A stretch of DNA of 64,000 nucleotides. It comes from Bacteroidota bacterium. Lineage in GTDB: Bacteria > Bacteroidota > Bacteroidia > AKYH767-A > 2013-40CM-41-45. Location: NCBI GenBank assembly GCA_004295015.1, contig SHNE01000022.1:111254-175253 (forward strand), read 5' to 3'. Made by a program: the position numbers and the translations under genes. Of this stretch, positions 8,324 through 18,559 are shown piece after piece (the stretch's first letter is position 1; every line of letters begins with the position of its first letter). The notes under the pieces are model-generated. The model searched no databases and was not told the DNA's origin. It was given only the letters and a program-made list of their open reading frames with translations.

Positions 8324-10558
8324 ATGTCAGAAGTGATGGATCAGGCCGCCGGCCTGGAAACCGCGAAAGAATTAGGACTACTCCCCGAGGAGTTTGAACA
8401 AATTAAAAAGTACCTGGGCAGATCGCCAAACTTTACAGAACTAAGCATTTACAGCGTTATGTGGAGTGAACATTGCTCCTACAAAAACTCTATCGTCTGG
8501 TTAAAAACCTTACCTAAAGAAGGACTTCATATTCTTGCAGAAGCCGGACAGGAAAATGCCGGTTTGGTTAATATCGGTGACGGATTAGCTTGTGCCTTCA
8601 AGATTGAAAGCCATAATCATCCCTCTGCAATAGAGCCTTATCAGGGCGCAGCTACAGGTGTTGGTGGTATAAACAGGGATATTTTCACCATGGGCGCTCG
8701 TCCGGTGGCTCAGCTGAATTCTTTGCGATTCGGGAATCCAAACTCAGATAAAACCAAGGCACTGCTTCGTGGTGTTGTTAAAGGTATAGGGGACTATGGA
8801 AATGCTTTCGGCGTTCCTACTGTAGGAGGTGAACTGTTTTTCGACGATTGCTATAATGTTAATCCTCTTGTGAATGCGATGTCTGCAGGAATCGTTGAAG
8901 TAGGCAAAACCATCTCCGCCATTTCTTATGGACCGGGTAATCCTGTTTTCATAGTGGGCTCGGCTACCGGAAAAGATGGAATCCACGGAGCAACTTTTGC
9001 TTCGGGTGATTTGCACGAAGATTCTGCAGATGACCTGCCTTCAGTTCAGGTTGGGGATCCGTTCACAGAAAAATTATTGCTTGAAGCCAGTTTAGAAGTC
9101 ATTAAAACCGGTGCCGTTGTTGGTATGCAGGATATGGGTGCAGCAGGAATAATTTGTTCTACTTCAGAAATGTCTGCCAAAGGTAAATGCGGGATGGTCA
9201 TTCATCTCGATAAAGTTCCGACACGTCAGCAAAATATGTTAGCATGGGAAATTCTGCTTAGTGAATCTCAGGAGCGCATGCTTGTTGTGGTGAAGAAAGG
9301 AAGAGAAGCGGAAGTACAACAAGTATTTGATAAATGGGATTTGAATTGTGTTCAAATCGGACAAGTGGCCAGCGGAACTCAACTTAAGTTTTACATGGGA
9401 GCAGAATTGGTCGCTGATGTGAATGCTGATTCTCTTGTCCTTGGTGGTGGTGCACCTGTTTACAACAGGGAGTATACAGTTCCTTCCTATATCAAAGAGC
9501 ACAAACGATTTAATATTGATTCAATAGCAGAACCTGAAGACCTCAAACAAGCTGCAGACTTTCTCTTATCACATCCGAATATTGCCTCAAAAAATTGGCT
9601 TACTAAACAGTACGATTCAATGGTTGGCACAGTAAACATGAGCACAAATGCTCCTTCAGATGCTGCCATTGTCAACATCAAGGGAACAGATAAAGCACTT
9701 GCTTTAACAGTTGATTGTAATGCGCGCTATGTTCATGCAGACCCGGAGCAAGGTTGTGCTATTGCAGTGGCAGAAGCAGCAAGAAATATAGTTTGTAGCG
9801 GAGGAGAACCTTCAGCAATTACCAATTGCCTGAATTTCGGAAATCCATATAATACAGAAGTTTACTGGCAGTTTGTGCAGGCAATCAAAGGAATGGGAAA
9901 AGCTTGCCGCAAATTTCAAACTCCGGTAACAGGCGGGAATGTGAGTTTTTATAATCAGAGCTCTGATGAAGGACCGGTTTTCCCAACACCAACAATTGGT
10001 ATGCTTGGAATACTTCCTTCCAAATCCAACCGTATGACGCTCGACTTCAAACAAAGTGGAGATTATATTTATCTGATAGGTGAGTCGAAAAACGATATAT
10101 CCTGTTCTGAATATCTTTATTCTTTTAATAAAGTAAAAAAGTCGCCGGCGCCATATTTTGATTTGGATGTTGAATATAAAAATCAGCAAATCATAAAGCA
10201 GCTGATTCAAAAAGGATTAGTGCAATCAGCGCATGATGTTTCCGATGGCGGATTGTATGTCACCCTCACAGAATCAGCCATGCCACGCGGACTTGGCTTT
10301 TCTATCGAGACCGACTTCGACTGCCGTGCCGATGCTTTCCTTTTTGGTGAATCACAAAGCAGAATTGTCGTTTCCGTTCATCCTGATAAACTGGATGATT
10401 TTGTAAACATACTCGCCTCAAGCGATGTAGAATTCTCAAACCTGGGCAGCGTAACCGACGGAGAAATTGTCATCGACGAATCAGATTTCGGCTCCATCGC
10501 CCAGGCAAAAGATTTATACGACAATGCCCTCGGCAAGCTGATGAGCAAAGAAGTATAA
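8324..10558 (+). CDS. purL: Phosphoribosylformylglycinamidine synthase subunit PurL
   Basis: ATP-dependent conversion of FGAR to FGAM in de novo purine synthesis. At 744 residues this is the small PurL form, which works with separate PurS and PurQ subunits; neither is in the window. Motifs: active-site histidine H50 in W-S-E-H-C-S-Y-K, the E-S-H-N-H-P block at 95-100, the [12 protein letters not shown] glycine-rich loop just after it, the D-M-G-A-A-G-I segment mid-protein and V-T-G-G-N-V-S-F in the second half. Start is the ATG at 8324, the first in frame. A strong hairpin follows the stop by 20 bp, so the gene is probably monocistronic. Confidence 0.97.
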   Translation: MSEVMDQAAGLETAKELGLLPEEFEQIKKYLGRSPNFTELSIYSVMWSEHCSYKNSIVWLKTLPKEGLHILAEAGQENAGLVNIGDGLACAFKIESHNHPSAIEPYQGAATGVGGINRDIFTMGARPVAQLNSLRFGNPNSDKTKALLRGVVKGIGDYGNAFGVPTVGGELFFDDCYNVNPLVNAMSAGIVEVGKTISAISYGPGNPVFIVGSATGKDGIHGATFASGDLHEDSADDLPSVQVGDPFTEKLLLEASLEVIKTGAVVGMQDMGAAGIICSTSEMSAKGKCGMVIHLDKVPTRQQNMLAWEILLSESQERMLVVVKKGREAEVQQVFDKWDLNCVQIGQVASGTQLKFYMGAELVADVNADSLVLGGGAPVYNREYTVPSYIKEHKRFNIDSIAEPEDLKQAADFLLSHPNIASKNWLTKQYDSMVGTVNMSTNAPSDAAIVNIKGTDKALALTVDCNARYVHADPEQGCAIAVAEAARNIVCSGGEPSAITNCLNFGNPYNTEVYWQFVQAIKGMGKACRKFQTPVTGGNVSFYNQSSDEGPVFPTPTIGMLGILPSKSNRMTLDFKQSGDYIYLIGESKNDISCSEYLYSFNKVKKSPAPYFDLDVEYKNQQIIKQLIQKGLVQSAHDVSDGGLYVTLTESAMPRGLGFSIETDFDCRADAFLFGESQSRIVVSVHPDKLDDFVNILASSDVEFSNLGSVTDGEIVIDESDFGSIAQAKDLYDNALGKLMSKEV

Positions 10559-10577
10559 GTCTGATATATTAAAACAA

Positions 10578-10638
10578 CACAAAGCAGAAAAAAGGTTTAG
10601 ATTTCCGAATGAAATCTGAACCCTTTTTCTGCTTTGTG
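10578..10638 (+). terminator. Long hairpin after purL (28-bp arms)
   Basis: Arms at 10578-10605 and 10611-10638 are complementary over 28 positions, with one A-C mismatch and one G-T pair and a 5-nt loop (cgaat). The outer arm begins cacaaagcag and ends ctgctttgtg. It is much longer than a usual intrinsic terminator and lacks a clear T tract after the stem, though A/T runs lie within the arms. It probably ends or stabilises the purL transcript, but could be a small transposed palindrome. Confidence 0.55.
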
Positions 10639-10880
10639 ACCAAAAAAGAAGCACCCCGTCATTCCCTGGTATCTTGTGCTTGAATAGCCACGAGGATAGT
10701 TTTCTTTATTAATTTTTTTGACTCCGATCTCTGCGATCATATTCTGTTATGTTATTTCGCAACAAAGGACTCCTAATCGCAAGAGTCTATTCAGCAAAAT
10801 GCACCTATACTATTTGTTAATTCCCATTTTTACTCTAATTCCCCCCTTGTTTCTTCCACATTTCTTCTGAAATTAGCCGG
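10639..10880. other. Intergenic region upstream of the propeller gene
   Basis: Together with the hairpin this makes a 322-bp gap. The remaining DNA shows no open frame of note, no tRNA-like fold and no repeat. It should contain the promoter of the 10881 gene, but no convincing TAnnTTTG box was found. Confidence 0.5.
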
Positions 10881-13808
10881 ATGAACATAGCTCCTTGTAC
10901 TTTAAAGTATTGCCGACCGGCAATTTTCACACTTGTTTTATTTTTCTTCGGAAGCAATCAAATTTTTGCTCAGACAATCGACTATACCTCGGGTACAGAT
11001 CGACTCAAGAGTTTAGCCAAAAGAAAAGCACTAGAAGAAAATTCTCTGGTGAAGAATGTCATGTTTCGTAATATCGGCCCGACTATCATGAGTGGGCGCG
11101 TGGTAGACTTAGATGTTAACCCGGAGGACCCGACAGAATTTTATGTGGCCTATGCTTCAGGTGGACTGTGGCACACTAAAAATAATGGCCAAACATTTGT
11201 TCCGATCTTTGATAATGAAGACGCCATTACCATAGGTGATATTGCGGTCGACTGGAAAACGCGTGCGATATGGGTTGGAACGGGTGAAGTAAATAGCAGT
11301 CGAAGTTCTTATGCGGGTACCGGAATATATCTCAGTACTGATACCGGAAAAACATGGACCAATAAAGGCCTCATTGAATCACATCACATTGGCCGAATTA
11401 TCTTGCATCCAACGAAGCCGGGTGTGTTATGGGTTGCTGTATTAGGACATCTATATTCGGCCAATGCTGAGCGGGGTGTATATAAGTCTACTGACAATGG
11501 AACTACATGGAAACTTGTTTTAGCTGTAGATGAAAATACAGGAGCAGTGGACATGGATATTAATTCCAGGAATCCCGATATTTTATATGCTGCCATGTGG
11601 TACAGAGAGCGCCGCGCATGGAATTTAATTGAAGGGGGAGTAGGTTCAGGAATTTATCAATCACTTGATGGAGGAGAGAAGTGGAATAAACTCAACGGAG
11701 GAAGTTCCGGATTTCCGGATGGTGAAGGCATAGGTCGTATTGGCCTTACTGTATCACCTGCTGATCCAAATATTTTGTATGTAATTCTTGACAATCAAAA
11801 TAAAAGGAATGATACAGATGAGAGGGACAGCTCGAAAATTGATTCCAAGGATTTAAAAGGAATGTCTAAAGAGAAGTTCCTGAAACTTGATGATAAAAAA
11901 CTGGAATCTTTTTTGCGGGATAACGACTTCCCTGAAAAATATACGATTGAAATAGTTAAAGATCTTGTTAAAACCGATTCAATCTCGGTTGATAATATTG
12001 TCGAATACTCCAATGATGCAAATAATTCTTTGTTTGACACGCCAATAATTGGCGCAGAGGTTTATCGAAGTGATGATGCCGGGAAAACATGGAAGAAAAC
12101 GCATGAGAATTATATCAAAAACCTATTTTATACCTATGGCTATTATTTCGGTAAAATTAATGTCTCTCCTTTCGATGCAAATAAAATTACTGTTTGCGGT
12201 TTGCCATTATTGATGTCGACCGATGGAGGTAAAACTTTCAAATCAATTGATGGAGATAATACTCATGGCGATCACCATGCAGTTTGGATGAGTCCAAAAC
12301 GTGATGGCCACATGATCATCGGCAACGACGGAGGCTTGAACATTTCATATGATGATGGTGCATCATGGTTTAAAGCTAATACGCCTGCGGTTGGACAATT
12401 TTACAGCGTGGAGGTCGATATGGCAAAACCGTATAATGTATATGGAGGATTGCAAGATAATGGCGTATGGACCGGTCCTTCCACTAATGTTAGTGATGTG
12501 AGCTGGCAGCAATATGGAGTATACCCATACAAATTTATTATGGGAGGTGACGGTATGCAGGTGCAGGTCGATACGAGAGATAATGCAACTGTCTACACAG
12601 GTTTTCAATTTGGATACTATTATCGCCTGAATAAAAATGTGGATGGTGAATCGATGTCTGTAAAACCGCGGAATAATATCGGTGAAAATAACTATCGTTT
12701 CAACTGGCAAAGTCCGATTTGTCTTTCGAAGCATAATCAGGATATATTATATTACGGGTCGAACCACTTTCATCGCTCACTTTTGAAAGGAGAAGAAATG
12801 AAAACCATGTCAGCTGATCTGACTAAAAATTCTATGAAAGGTGACGTGCCTTACAATACTCTTACAACCATTGCTGAATCGCCCATGCGTTTTGGCTTAG
12901 TATATGCCGGAACTGATGATGGCATGCTATGGGTTTCGAAGGATGTGGGTTATTCGTGGACTTTCATTGCAGACTCCTTACCGAAAAATTTATACGTAAG
13001 TCGTGTAAGTGCTTCCAATAAAGCAGAAGGACGAGTTTATCTTTCCATGAATGGCTACCGGAACGATCATTTCGAGCCCTACGTTTTCGTTTCTGAAAAT
13101 TATGGAGCAAGCTGGAAAAATATTTCAATGGGATTACCGGCAGAACCGGTGAATGTGATCAGAGAAGATCCGGAAAACGAGAATTTACTTTTTGTCGGGA
13201 CAGACAATGGTCTCTATGTTTCAATAAACAGAGGTGAATCATGGATGGCCATGAATGGAGGCCTTCCTCGTGTTCCGGTTCATGATGCAGTTATCCATCC
13301 CCGCGACGGAGAAATTGTTTTAGGAACACACGGCAGAAGCTTCTACGTGGCTTCCTTGAAAGAAATCCGACAGATCAATGATTCTTTGCTAGGGAAGGAT
13401 TTAAAAATACTGGAAGTTACTGCGCCAAAATTCAGTAAGTCATGGGGTGCAGATCCGGGTTTCTTTTCTAAACCTATGATCCCTGAGTTGTCCGGTTCCT
13501 ATTATTCTAAGAATCCGGGGCTATCAACAGTGCGCATTCTAAGTTCGAATGGTATCTTGCTTAAAACTGTAACTGATACTACTGAAGCCGGATTAAATTA
13601 TTTTCATCCTGTTTTATCTATGGAAGAAACGGTAGCGAATCTATTGTCTAAAAAAATAGGCCGAACAAAGAATCCGACCGAATTGCCTCGCAAATCGGAT
13701 GATGGTAATTATTATTTGCCTGAAGGAAAATATAAGCTGGAAATTACCCTTGCTTCCGGAACTAAGGAATCAATGGATTTCGAGGTTGGAGTGATTAGTC
13801 AGAATTGA
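10881..13808 (+). CDS. Secreted Asp-box (BNR/VPS10-like) beta-propeller protein
   Basis: 975-residue exported protein with a signal peptide (hydrophobic core about residues 15-29, cut after F-A-Q). It has at least nine Asp-box (BNR) repeats of the S-x-D-x-G-x-T/S-W type, for example S-T-D-T-G-K-T-W, S-T-D-N-G-T-T-W, S-L-D-G-G-E-K-W, S-D-D-A-G-K-T-W, S-T-D-G-G-K-T-F, S-Y-D-D-G-A-S-W and S-E-N-Y-G-A-S-W. This is the layout of the sortilin/VPS10-type and WD40/YVTN/BNR-like glycosidase-related propellers. A charged, lysine/aspartate-rich stretch of about 80 residues (roughly 310-390) interrupts the blades. No T9SS sorting domain is seen at the C-terminus. The enzymatic role is unknown. Confidence 0.85.
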   Translation: MNIAPCTLKYCRPAIFTLVLFFFGSNQIFAQTIDYTSGTDRLKSLAKRKALEENSLVKNVMFRNIGPTIMSGRVVDLDVNPEDPTEFYVAYASGGLWHTKNNGQTFVPIFDNEDAITIGDIAVDWKTRAIWVGTGEVNSSRSSYAGTGIYLSTDTGKTWTNKGLIESHHIGRIILHPTKPGVLWVAVLGHLYSANAERGVYKSTDNGTTWKLVLAVDENTGAVDMDINSRNPDILYAAMWYRERRAWNLIEGGVGSGIYQSLDGGEKWNKLNGGSSGFPDGEGIGRIGLTVSPADPNILYVILDNQNKRNDTDERDSSKIDSKDLKGMSKEKFLKLDDKKLESFLRDNDFPEKYTIEIVKDLVKTDSISVDNIVEYSNDANNSLFDTPIIGAEVYRSDDAGKTWKKTHENYIKNLFYTYGYYFGKINVSPFDANKITVCGLPLLMSTDGGKTFKSIDGDNTHGDHHAVWMSPKRDGHMIIGNDGGLNISYDDGASWFKANTPAVGQFYSVEVDMAKPYNVYGGLQDNGVWTGPSTNVSDVSWQQYGVYPYKFIMGGDGMQVQVDTRDNATVYTGFQFGYYYRLNKNVDGESMSVKPRNNIGENNYRFNWQSPICLSKHNQDILYYGSNHFHRSLLKGEEMKTMSADLTKNSMKGDVPYNTLTTIAESPMRFGLVYAGTDDGMLWVSKDVGYSWTFIADSLPKNLYVSRVSASNKAEGRVYLSMNGYRNDHFEPYVFVSENYGASWKNISMGLPAEPVNVIREDPENENLLFVGTDNGLYVSINRGESWMAMNGGLPRVPVHDAVIHPRDGEIVLGTHGRSFYVASLKEIRQINDSLLGKDLKILEVTAPKFSKSWGADPGFFSKPMIPELSGSYYSKNPGLSTVRILSSNGILLKTVTDTTEAGLNYFHPVLSMEETVANLLSKKIGRTKNPTELPRKSDDGNYYLPEGKYKLEITLASGTKESMDFEVGVISQN

Positions 13809-13818
13809 TTTTCTTTAA

Positions 13819-15258
13819 TCACTCAGATTTTTTCTCCTTGAGCTTATGCTCTATAAAGTCTTTCACCTTCTCGGTGTCGAGACGCTTTGCTAAAATGCGT
13901 TTCTCTGCATCCAGCAAATAAATAACAGGAGTTGAATAGATGTCGTAGTAATTTCTGAAATTCGTTTTGTTGTACAGGTCGGAAACATTTATCCATTTAA
14001 GATGATGTTCCTTGATGTAGTTTTTCCAGAGATCAATATCAGATTCAATACCTATTGAAAAGACTTCAATGCTGATACCGGCAGCTTTTGCGCTGTCGTA
14101 ATACTGAGACAGTTTAGGTATTTCAATTTTACAATGACTGCAGGTTGGGTCCCAAAATACCAGGATGGTATAGTCTGCTTTCACATCTTTTAGGTTACGC
14201 AGCACCAACCCTGTATCAGGCATAATTAAATTATACGCTTTTTCTCCAAGAATATTCGGCTTGATTTTATCAACACGCTCATGAATCTTGGCCTTTAATG
14301 CCGAGTCAGCCCAGAAGGCTTCGTCCGTTAAATAATATTTTTCTGCGATATGAACGAAGATTTTATCATAACCCATAATCTTCGAGGTTTCATAGTAGTT
14401 TGCAAACGTGGCAACACAATATTTGAATACTTCTTTATTTGCTCTTGATCTGTGAATGACTGTATCTACTGATACAATGATTGAATCGGGGAGAGGTACA
14501 GTAAGCTGTTGTGTGTAGGTTTTTATTTTGTTGTAAAAAATCGGAGTGCGTAGAAGTCGGTCATCGGAGAAATCCAGATCGTCAAAATAGTGAGACTTGT
14601 AATACCTGAATTGGAATGTGGAATCTGTTATGACGCCATTCGCATCTTTAGGTGCTTCCGGAACTTCCGGCTCAGACATAGCCCGTATTATTTGAGCCAT
14701 AAAAGTTTTAGGATAATCTTTAATAATCTTAAAGCGATATTCCTTCACAGCCTTGTCTGCCTGGTTTAGTTCAGCCCGCAAAGAATCGCTTTTATGCTTG
14801 TCGTCTTTAGCTGCCTCCAGTTGTGTTTTAATGCCTTGTGTTTTTGCACTTGCATCAATGATGAACAATTGGTGTTCGTTGAACAGTTTGTTTTCGAGTG
14901 AGCCTGTAATCTTCATGTTTTTTATGAAGTTTACTGTGTCTGTTTCAAGTGTGAACTTCTGCTCATTCACAATCATTTCAAAATATGTTTTGCTGGGGAG
15001 TACTACGAGATAAATACCGCCCGCTAAAGAATCTTTACCTTTAAATAATGCCCAGCCATCTTTATCCACCCGAACAGTGTCCCGTACATATTGCTTATCA
15101 CCAAAGTGGTTTCCAAGATAGCAGATGGTATCCGATAGGCCTTTAATCCGCACTTTAATTTCATAACCACTGTTGGCCTCTGCAGATGACGTAGAAAATA
15201 AAGAGATGAGGAGAAATACTAGACTTAACTTCCGGACTAATGATGTTAATTTCTTCAT
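13819..15258 (-). CDS. TlpA/ResA-like thioredoxin protein with DUF4369-type N-terminus
   Basis: 479-residue exported protein: signal peptide (hydrophobic about 9-26), an N-terminal beta domain (about 32-125) of the DUF4369 type, a helical middle region, and a C-terminal thioredoxin fold (about 345-475). The active site is C373-S-H-C376 after V-F-W-D-P-T, and the cis-proline loop is S-T-P at 442-444. It likely acts in periplasmic thiol-disulfide exchange; the specific client is unknown. Its 3' end converges on the propeller gene with only 10 bp between stops. The hppD gene is downstream in the opposite direction of numbering order but on the same strand, 158 bp upstream in coordinates of transcription. 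Confidence 0.9.
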   Translation of the reverse strand: MKKLTSLVRKLSLVFLLISLFSTSSAEANSGYEIKVRIKGLSDTICYLGNHFGDKQYVRDTVRVDKDGWALFKGKDSLAGGIYLVVLPSKTYFEMIVNEQKFTLETDTVNFIKNMKITGSLENKLFNEHQLFIIDASAKTQGIKTQLEAAKDDKHKSDSLRAELNQADKAVKEYRFKIIKDYPKTFMAQIIRAMSEPEVPEAPKDANGVITDSTFQFRYYKSHYFDDLDFSDDRLLRTPIFYNKIKTYTQQLTVPLPDSIIVSVDTVIHRSRANKEVFKYCVATFANYYETSKIMGYDKIFVHIAEKYYLTDEAFWADSALKAKIHERVDKIKPNILGEKAYNLIMPDTGLVLRNLKDVKADYTILVFWDPTCSHCKIEIPKLSQYYDSAKAAGISIEVFSIGIESDIDLWKNYIKEHHLKWINVSDLYNKTNFRNYYDIYSTPVIYLLDAEKRILAKRLDTEKVKDFIEHKLKEKKSE

Positions 15259-15416
15259 AGGTCAATTATGGGTATTCTGAATTTGAAAATTATGGATTTA
15301 TACAAAAGTAACACCTCAGATGTTATTCAGATGAAGGAATTATTAATTGAAATGATTGAAAACAAGAATCAATTTGCTGATAATCAGCATAATATATGCA
15401 GAAAATTTGAAACGGA

Positions 15417-16511
15417 TCAAAGATTTCCCCGTAAATCCTGCTCTCTTTCAATGGCTTCGAACAAGGCTTTAAAATTGCCCTTTCCAAACGACTTTGCACC
15501 TTTTCTCTGAATAATTTCGAAGAATACTGTTGGTCTGTCTTCCACCGGCTTGGTGAATATTTGTAAAAGATAACCTTCATCGTCCCGGTCAACCAGGATT
15601 CCAAGTTTACTCAAAGAAGAAATGTCTTCATCAATTTTACCCACGCGTGCTTCGAGTTCATCATAATAACTTGATGGAACACGTAAAAAGTCTATGCCTC
15701 TTTTTTGCAGTTCGGTAACTGTTTTGATTACGTCTTCAGTTAAAACAGCAATGTGTTGTACACCAGCACCACGGTAAAAATCCAGGTATTCATCAATCTG
15801 ACTTTTTTTCTTGCCTTCTGCCGGTTCATTGATAGGAAATTTTACATAACCATTCCCATTAGAAACAACCTTGCTCATCAATGCCGAATATTCTGTAGAA
15901 ATATCTTTATCATCAAAGGTGATGATCATTTTGAATCCTAATACATCCTCATAGAATTTTACCCACTCGTTCATTTTTCCAAGTTCCACATTACCTACGC
16001 AATGGTCTATAACTTCCAGCCCCACACTCTGAGTAGGAAAGCTTGATTTGGCAGCAATAAATCCGGGCATGAAGGCGCCTGTATAATTTTTCCTTTCAAC
16101 GAATGTGTGTATGGTGTCTCCGTATGTGTGGATGCTTGCTGTCTTCACTTCTCCAAACTCATCCTTAAAAGTTTGGGGAGCGGTATGCTGCTTTGCGCCG
16201 CGCGACATGGTTTCATAAAAAGATTTCTCTACATCATCTACCCACAAGGCCAATACCTTTACACCATCTCCATGTTTGCGAACGTGATCAGCAATTTCTG
16301 AATCGGGAAGCAAAGAGGTCGTAAGGACAAACCTGATTTTTCCTTGCTTTAAAACATAAGATGCTCTGTCTTTGACGCCTGTTTCCGGACCGGAATAAGC
16401 TGTTAACTCAAAACCAAATGCATGCTGGTAAAAATATGCAGCCTGCTTAGCGTTGCCTACCCAGAATTCAATGTGATCGGTGCCTAAGAGTGGAAGAAAA
16501 TCGCCTGCCAT
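15417..16511 (-). CDS. hppD: 4-hydroxyphenylpyruvate dioxygenase
   Basis: Fe(II)-dependent dioxygenase that turns 4-hydroxyphenylpyruvate into homogentisate in tyrosine and phenylalanine breakdown. It has two vicinal-oxygen-chelate domains. The iron ligands are visible in the second: H170 (V-I-D-H-C-V-G-N), H253 (V-Q-H-I-A) and E332 (V-F-F-E-I-I-Q-R). The C-terminal G-K-G-N-F-K-A-L-F-E-A-I-E motif closes the active site. Length of 364 is normal. Presence of this gene points to aerobic aromatic amino-acid catabolism; homogentisate dioxygenase is not in the window. It stands 90 bp downstream of the yidC stop. Confidence 0.97.
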   Translation of the reverse strand: MAGDFLPLLGTDHIEFWVGNAKQAAYFYQHAFGFELTAYSGPETGVKDRASYVLKQGKIRFVLTTSLLPDSEIADHVRKHGDGVKVLALWVDDVEKSFYETMSRGAKQHTAPQTFKDEFGEVKTASIHTYGDTIHTFVERKNYTGAFMPGFIAAKSSFPTQSVGLEVIDHCVGNVELGKMNEWVKFYEDVLGFKMIITFDDKDISTEYSALMSKVVSNGNGYVKFPINEPAEGKKKSQIDEYLDFYRGAGVQHIAVLTEDVIKTVTELQKRGIDFLRVPSSYYDELEARVGKIDEDISSLSKLGILVDRDDEGYLLQIFTKPVEDRPTVFFEIIQRKGAKSFGKGNFKALFEAIEREQDLRGNL

Positions 16512-16601
16512 TTTTTTGTTTTTATCGATGTTAAAATAAATTCTTTTTTTCTCTCCTTAAAATTACTAATTCTGTTAAAGAAGATCAATAGGGGTCTAAA
16601 A

Positions 16602-18443
16602 CTATTTCTTTTTCGGTGCCTGTATTCCCCTTTGTTTTGCCATGTCTTCAAGTCGCTGCTGGAAACCCGATTTTTTAACAGGTTTCTTTTTATTCTCCTG
16701 AATTTGTCTGTGAATGGCATCTTCATCAAGAAACGCTTTGAAAATGTACTGCTGTCCGAATCCAAACATATTGCTCAGGAAATAATAATAGCTTAATCCT
16801 GAAGAATAATTGTTGAAGAATCCGAGGAAGAAAATCGGCATCAGGTACATCATCCATTTCATTTGCGGATTTGTTGCTGCCGTCATTTGCATATTCACTT
16901 TGGTGTAAATGATCGTTGAGGCTGTCATCAACAAGGTGAATAAACTCACGTGTGCACCATAAAATGGAATGTTGAAGGGAAGATCAAGGATATTGTCGAA
17001 GGTGGATAAATCTGTTGCCCATAAGAATGACTCTTGCCGCAATTCTATGGAAGAAGGGAAGAAGCGGAACATTGCAATGAGAATAGGCATCTGCAACAAT
17101 CCTGGAATACATCCACCAAGAGGGTTTACTCCGGCTTTTTTATACAGGCCCATGGTCTCCTGTTGCTTCTTCATCGCATCGTCCTTGAACTTCTCATTGA
17201 TTTCGGCCATCTCCGGTGCGAGTACCTTCATTTTCGCTTGCGACTTGAATGACCCGTATGTAAGCGGAAGAAGGATGATTCTGACAAGAATAGTCAGAAG
17301 CAAAATAATTATCCCGTAGTTGAGATTAAAGCTATTGAGAAAGTTAAAGGTAGGAATGACAAGAAATTTATTTACCCAACCGAAAATTCCCCAGCCCAAT
17401 GGAATTAATTTTTCAAGATTCAGGTTGTCGATTTTCTTGAGTGTTTGGTAGTGATTCGGTCCTGCATAAAAACGCATTCCGTAGGTCTGCACAGGCTTCC
17501 TGTCATAAGGCAGGGAGAAAGAGGCAGACATGTTTTTAACGTATTCGCTGTTCTTATCCGTAAAAGTCTCAACAATTGGTGAATCAAATTCCTGATCAGA
17601 GATCAGTGCCACTGTGAAAAAGTGCTGCTTGAATGCAATCCACTTCACCTTAGTTTTAAGGCTCTCTTTTTCGTCGCTGGTTTCGCTCAGGTAATCCACA
17701 TCATCATCAGCAAAGCGATAATAAATAGTAGCAGACGCACGCTCATTATCAAGACTGTTTTCTTTTCGGGTGATATAATCTTTCCAGTCGAGATTTATAT
17801 AAGAGGAATTTGGTGCAATGACATCCTGAAGTCTCACCACATTTATTTTATAATCGAAAAGATATGAGTCGTCTGCCAATGTGTATACATACTCAATATA
17901 TCTCCCTTCACCTGCAGGGAGACGCATACTTACATTCTTTTTATTTCCGACTCTTCCTGACGCCTGAAAGTATAAATCTTTGGTGTTGATGATGCGATTT
18001 CCTGCCGACAAGCTAAGATTGAACATACTGGAGTCGCTCGACATTAACACAACCGGACGTCCATCCCAGGTTTTGTAATTCTTAAGCTCTATTCCTTTTA
18101 TTGTTCCTCCATGGGAAGAGATGTTGATCTTAACCAGATTATTTTCAAGACTAAGGATTTGTTCAACACCGTCTGCCGCAGCGGAGAACTCTCCGTAAGC
18201 TTCGTTTTTCTTCTCTCTTATTTCGGCAATTGCCGTATCCGGATTTTCAGGTTTGATTTCCTTTACAGAATCTGAATAAGCCAATGCATCCGCACTTGCT
18301 TTAGCACTTGCCTGAGCCGCAGCAATAGAATCCCTTTGCTCTTTGAGAGCCTGAATTTGTTCCTGGCTTGGTTGAGTGTAAATTGTGTATCCCACAATCA
18401 ATAGCCCTATGATGGAAAGGCCTATAATCGAATTTTTGTCCAT
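16602..18443 (-). CDS. yidC: Membrane protein insertase YidC
   Basis: Inserts and folds inner-membrane proteins, alone or with SecYEG. Features: an N-terminal membrane anchor (about 4-20), a large periplasmic beta domain, and the conserved five-helix core in the C-terminal 270 residues, including L-P-L-T-Y-G-S-F-K-S-Q-A-K-M, the G-G-C-I-P-G-L-L-Q-M-P-I segment and a basic C-terminal tail (K-K-P-V-K-K-S-G-F). The start is taken at the ATG at 18443 (MDKNSIIGLS). A TTG eight codons upstream keeps the frame open but would put charged residues before the anchor and is less likely. A strong terminator separates it from the giant gene upstream. Confidence 0.96.
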   Translation of the reverse strand: MDKNSIIGLSIIGLLIVGYTIYTQPSQEQIQALKEQRDSIAAAQASAKASADALAYSDSVKEIKPENPDTAIAEIREKKNEAYGEFSAAADGVEQILSLENNLVKINISSHGGTIKGIELKNYKTWDGRPVVLMSSDSSMFNLSLSAGNRIINTKDLYFQASGRVGNKKNVSMRLPAGEGRYIEYVYTLADDSYLFDYKINVVRLQDVIAPNSSYINLDWKDYITRKENSLDNERASATIYYRFADDDVDYLSETSDEKESLKTKVKWIAFKQHFFTVALISDQEFDSPIVETFTDKNSEYVKNMSASFSLPYDRKPVQTYGMRFYAGPNHYQTLKKIDNLNLEKLIPLGWGIFGWVNKFLVIPTFNFLNSFNLNYGIIILLLTILVRIILLPLTYGSFKSQAKMKVLAPEMAEINEKFKDDAMKKQQETMGLYKKAGVNPLGGCIPGLLQMPILIAMFRFFPSSIELRQESFLWATDLSTFDNILDLPFNIPFYGAHVSLFTLLMTASTIIYTKVNMQMTAATNPQMKWMMYLMPIFFLGFFNNYSSGLSYYYFLSNMFGFGQQYIFKAFLDEDAIHRQIQENKKKPVKKSGFQQRLEDMAKQRGIQAPKKK

Positions 18444-18508
18444 TCGTTTCTTTAAAAAGGTGGGCAAAGATAAAAAAAATTAGGTGCCTTACCGGATCAT
18501 ATAATGCC

Positions 18509-18540
18509 AAAAAAGCCGGGATTAACCCGGCTTTTTTTTT
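18509..18540 (-). terminator. Intrinsic terminator (bidirectional form) of the giant T9SS gene
   Basis: Perfect stem aaaaaagccggg (18509-18520) and cccggctttttt (18526-18537) with a 5-nt loop. It has T runs on both strands. It lies 20 bp past the stop of the 18560-25093 gene and 66 bp before the yidC start, so it stops read-through into yidC. Confidence 0.88.
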
Positions 18541-18559
18541 ATAAAATTCTGAATGATAA

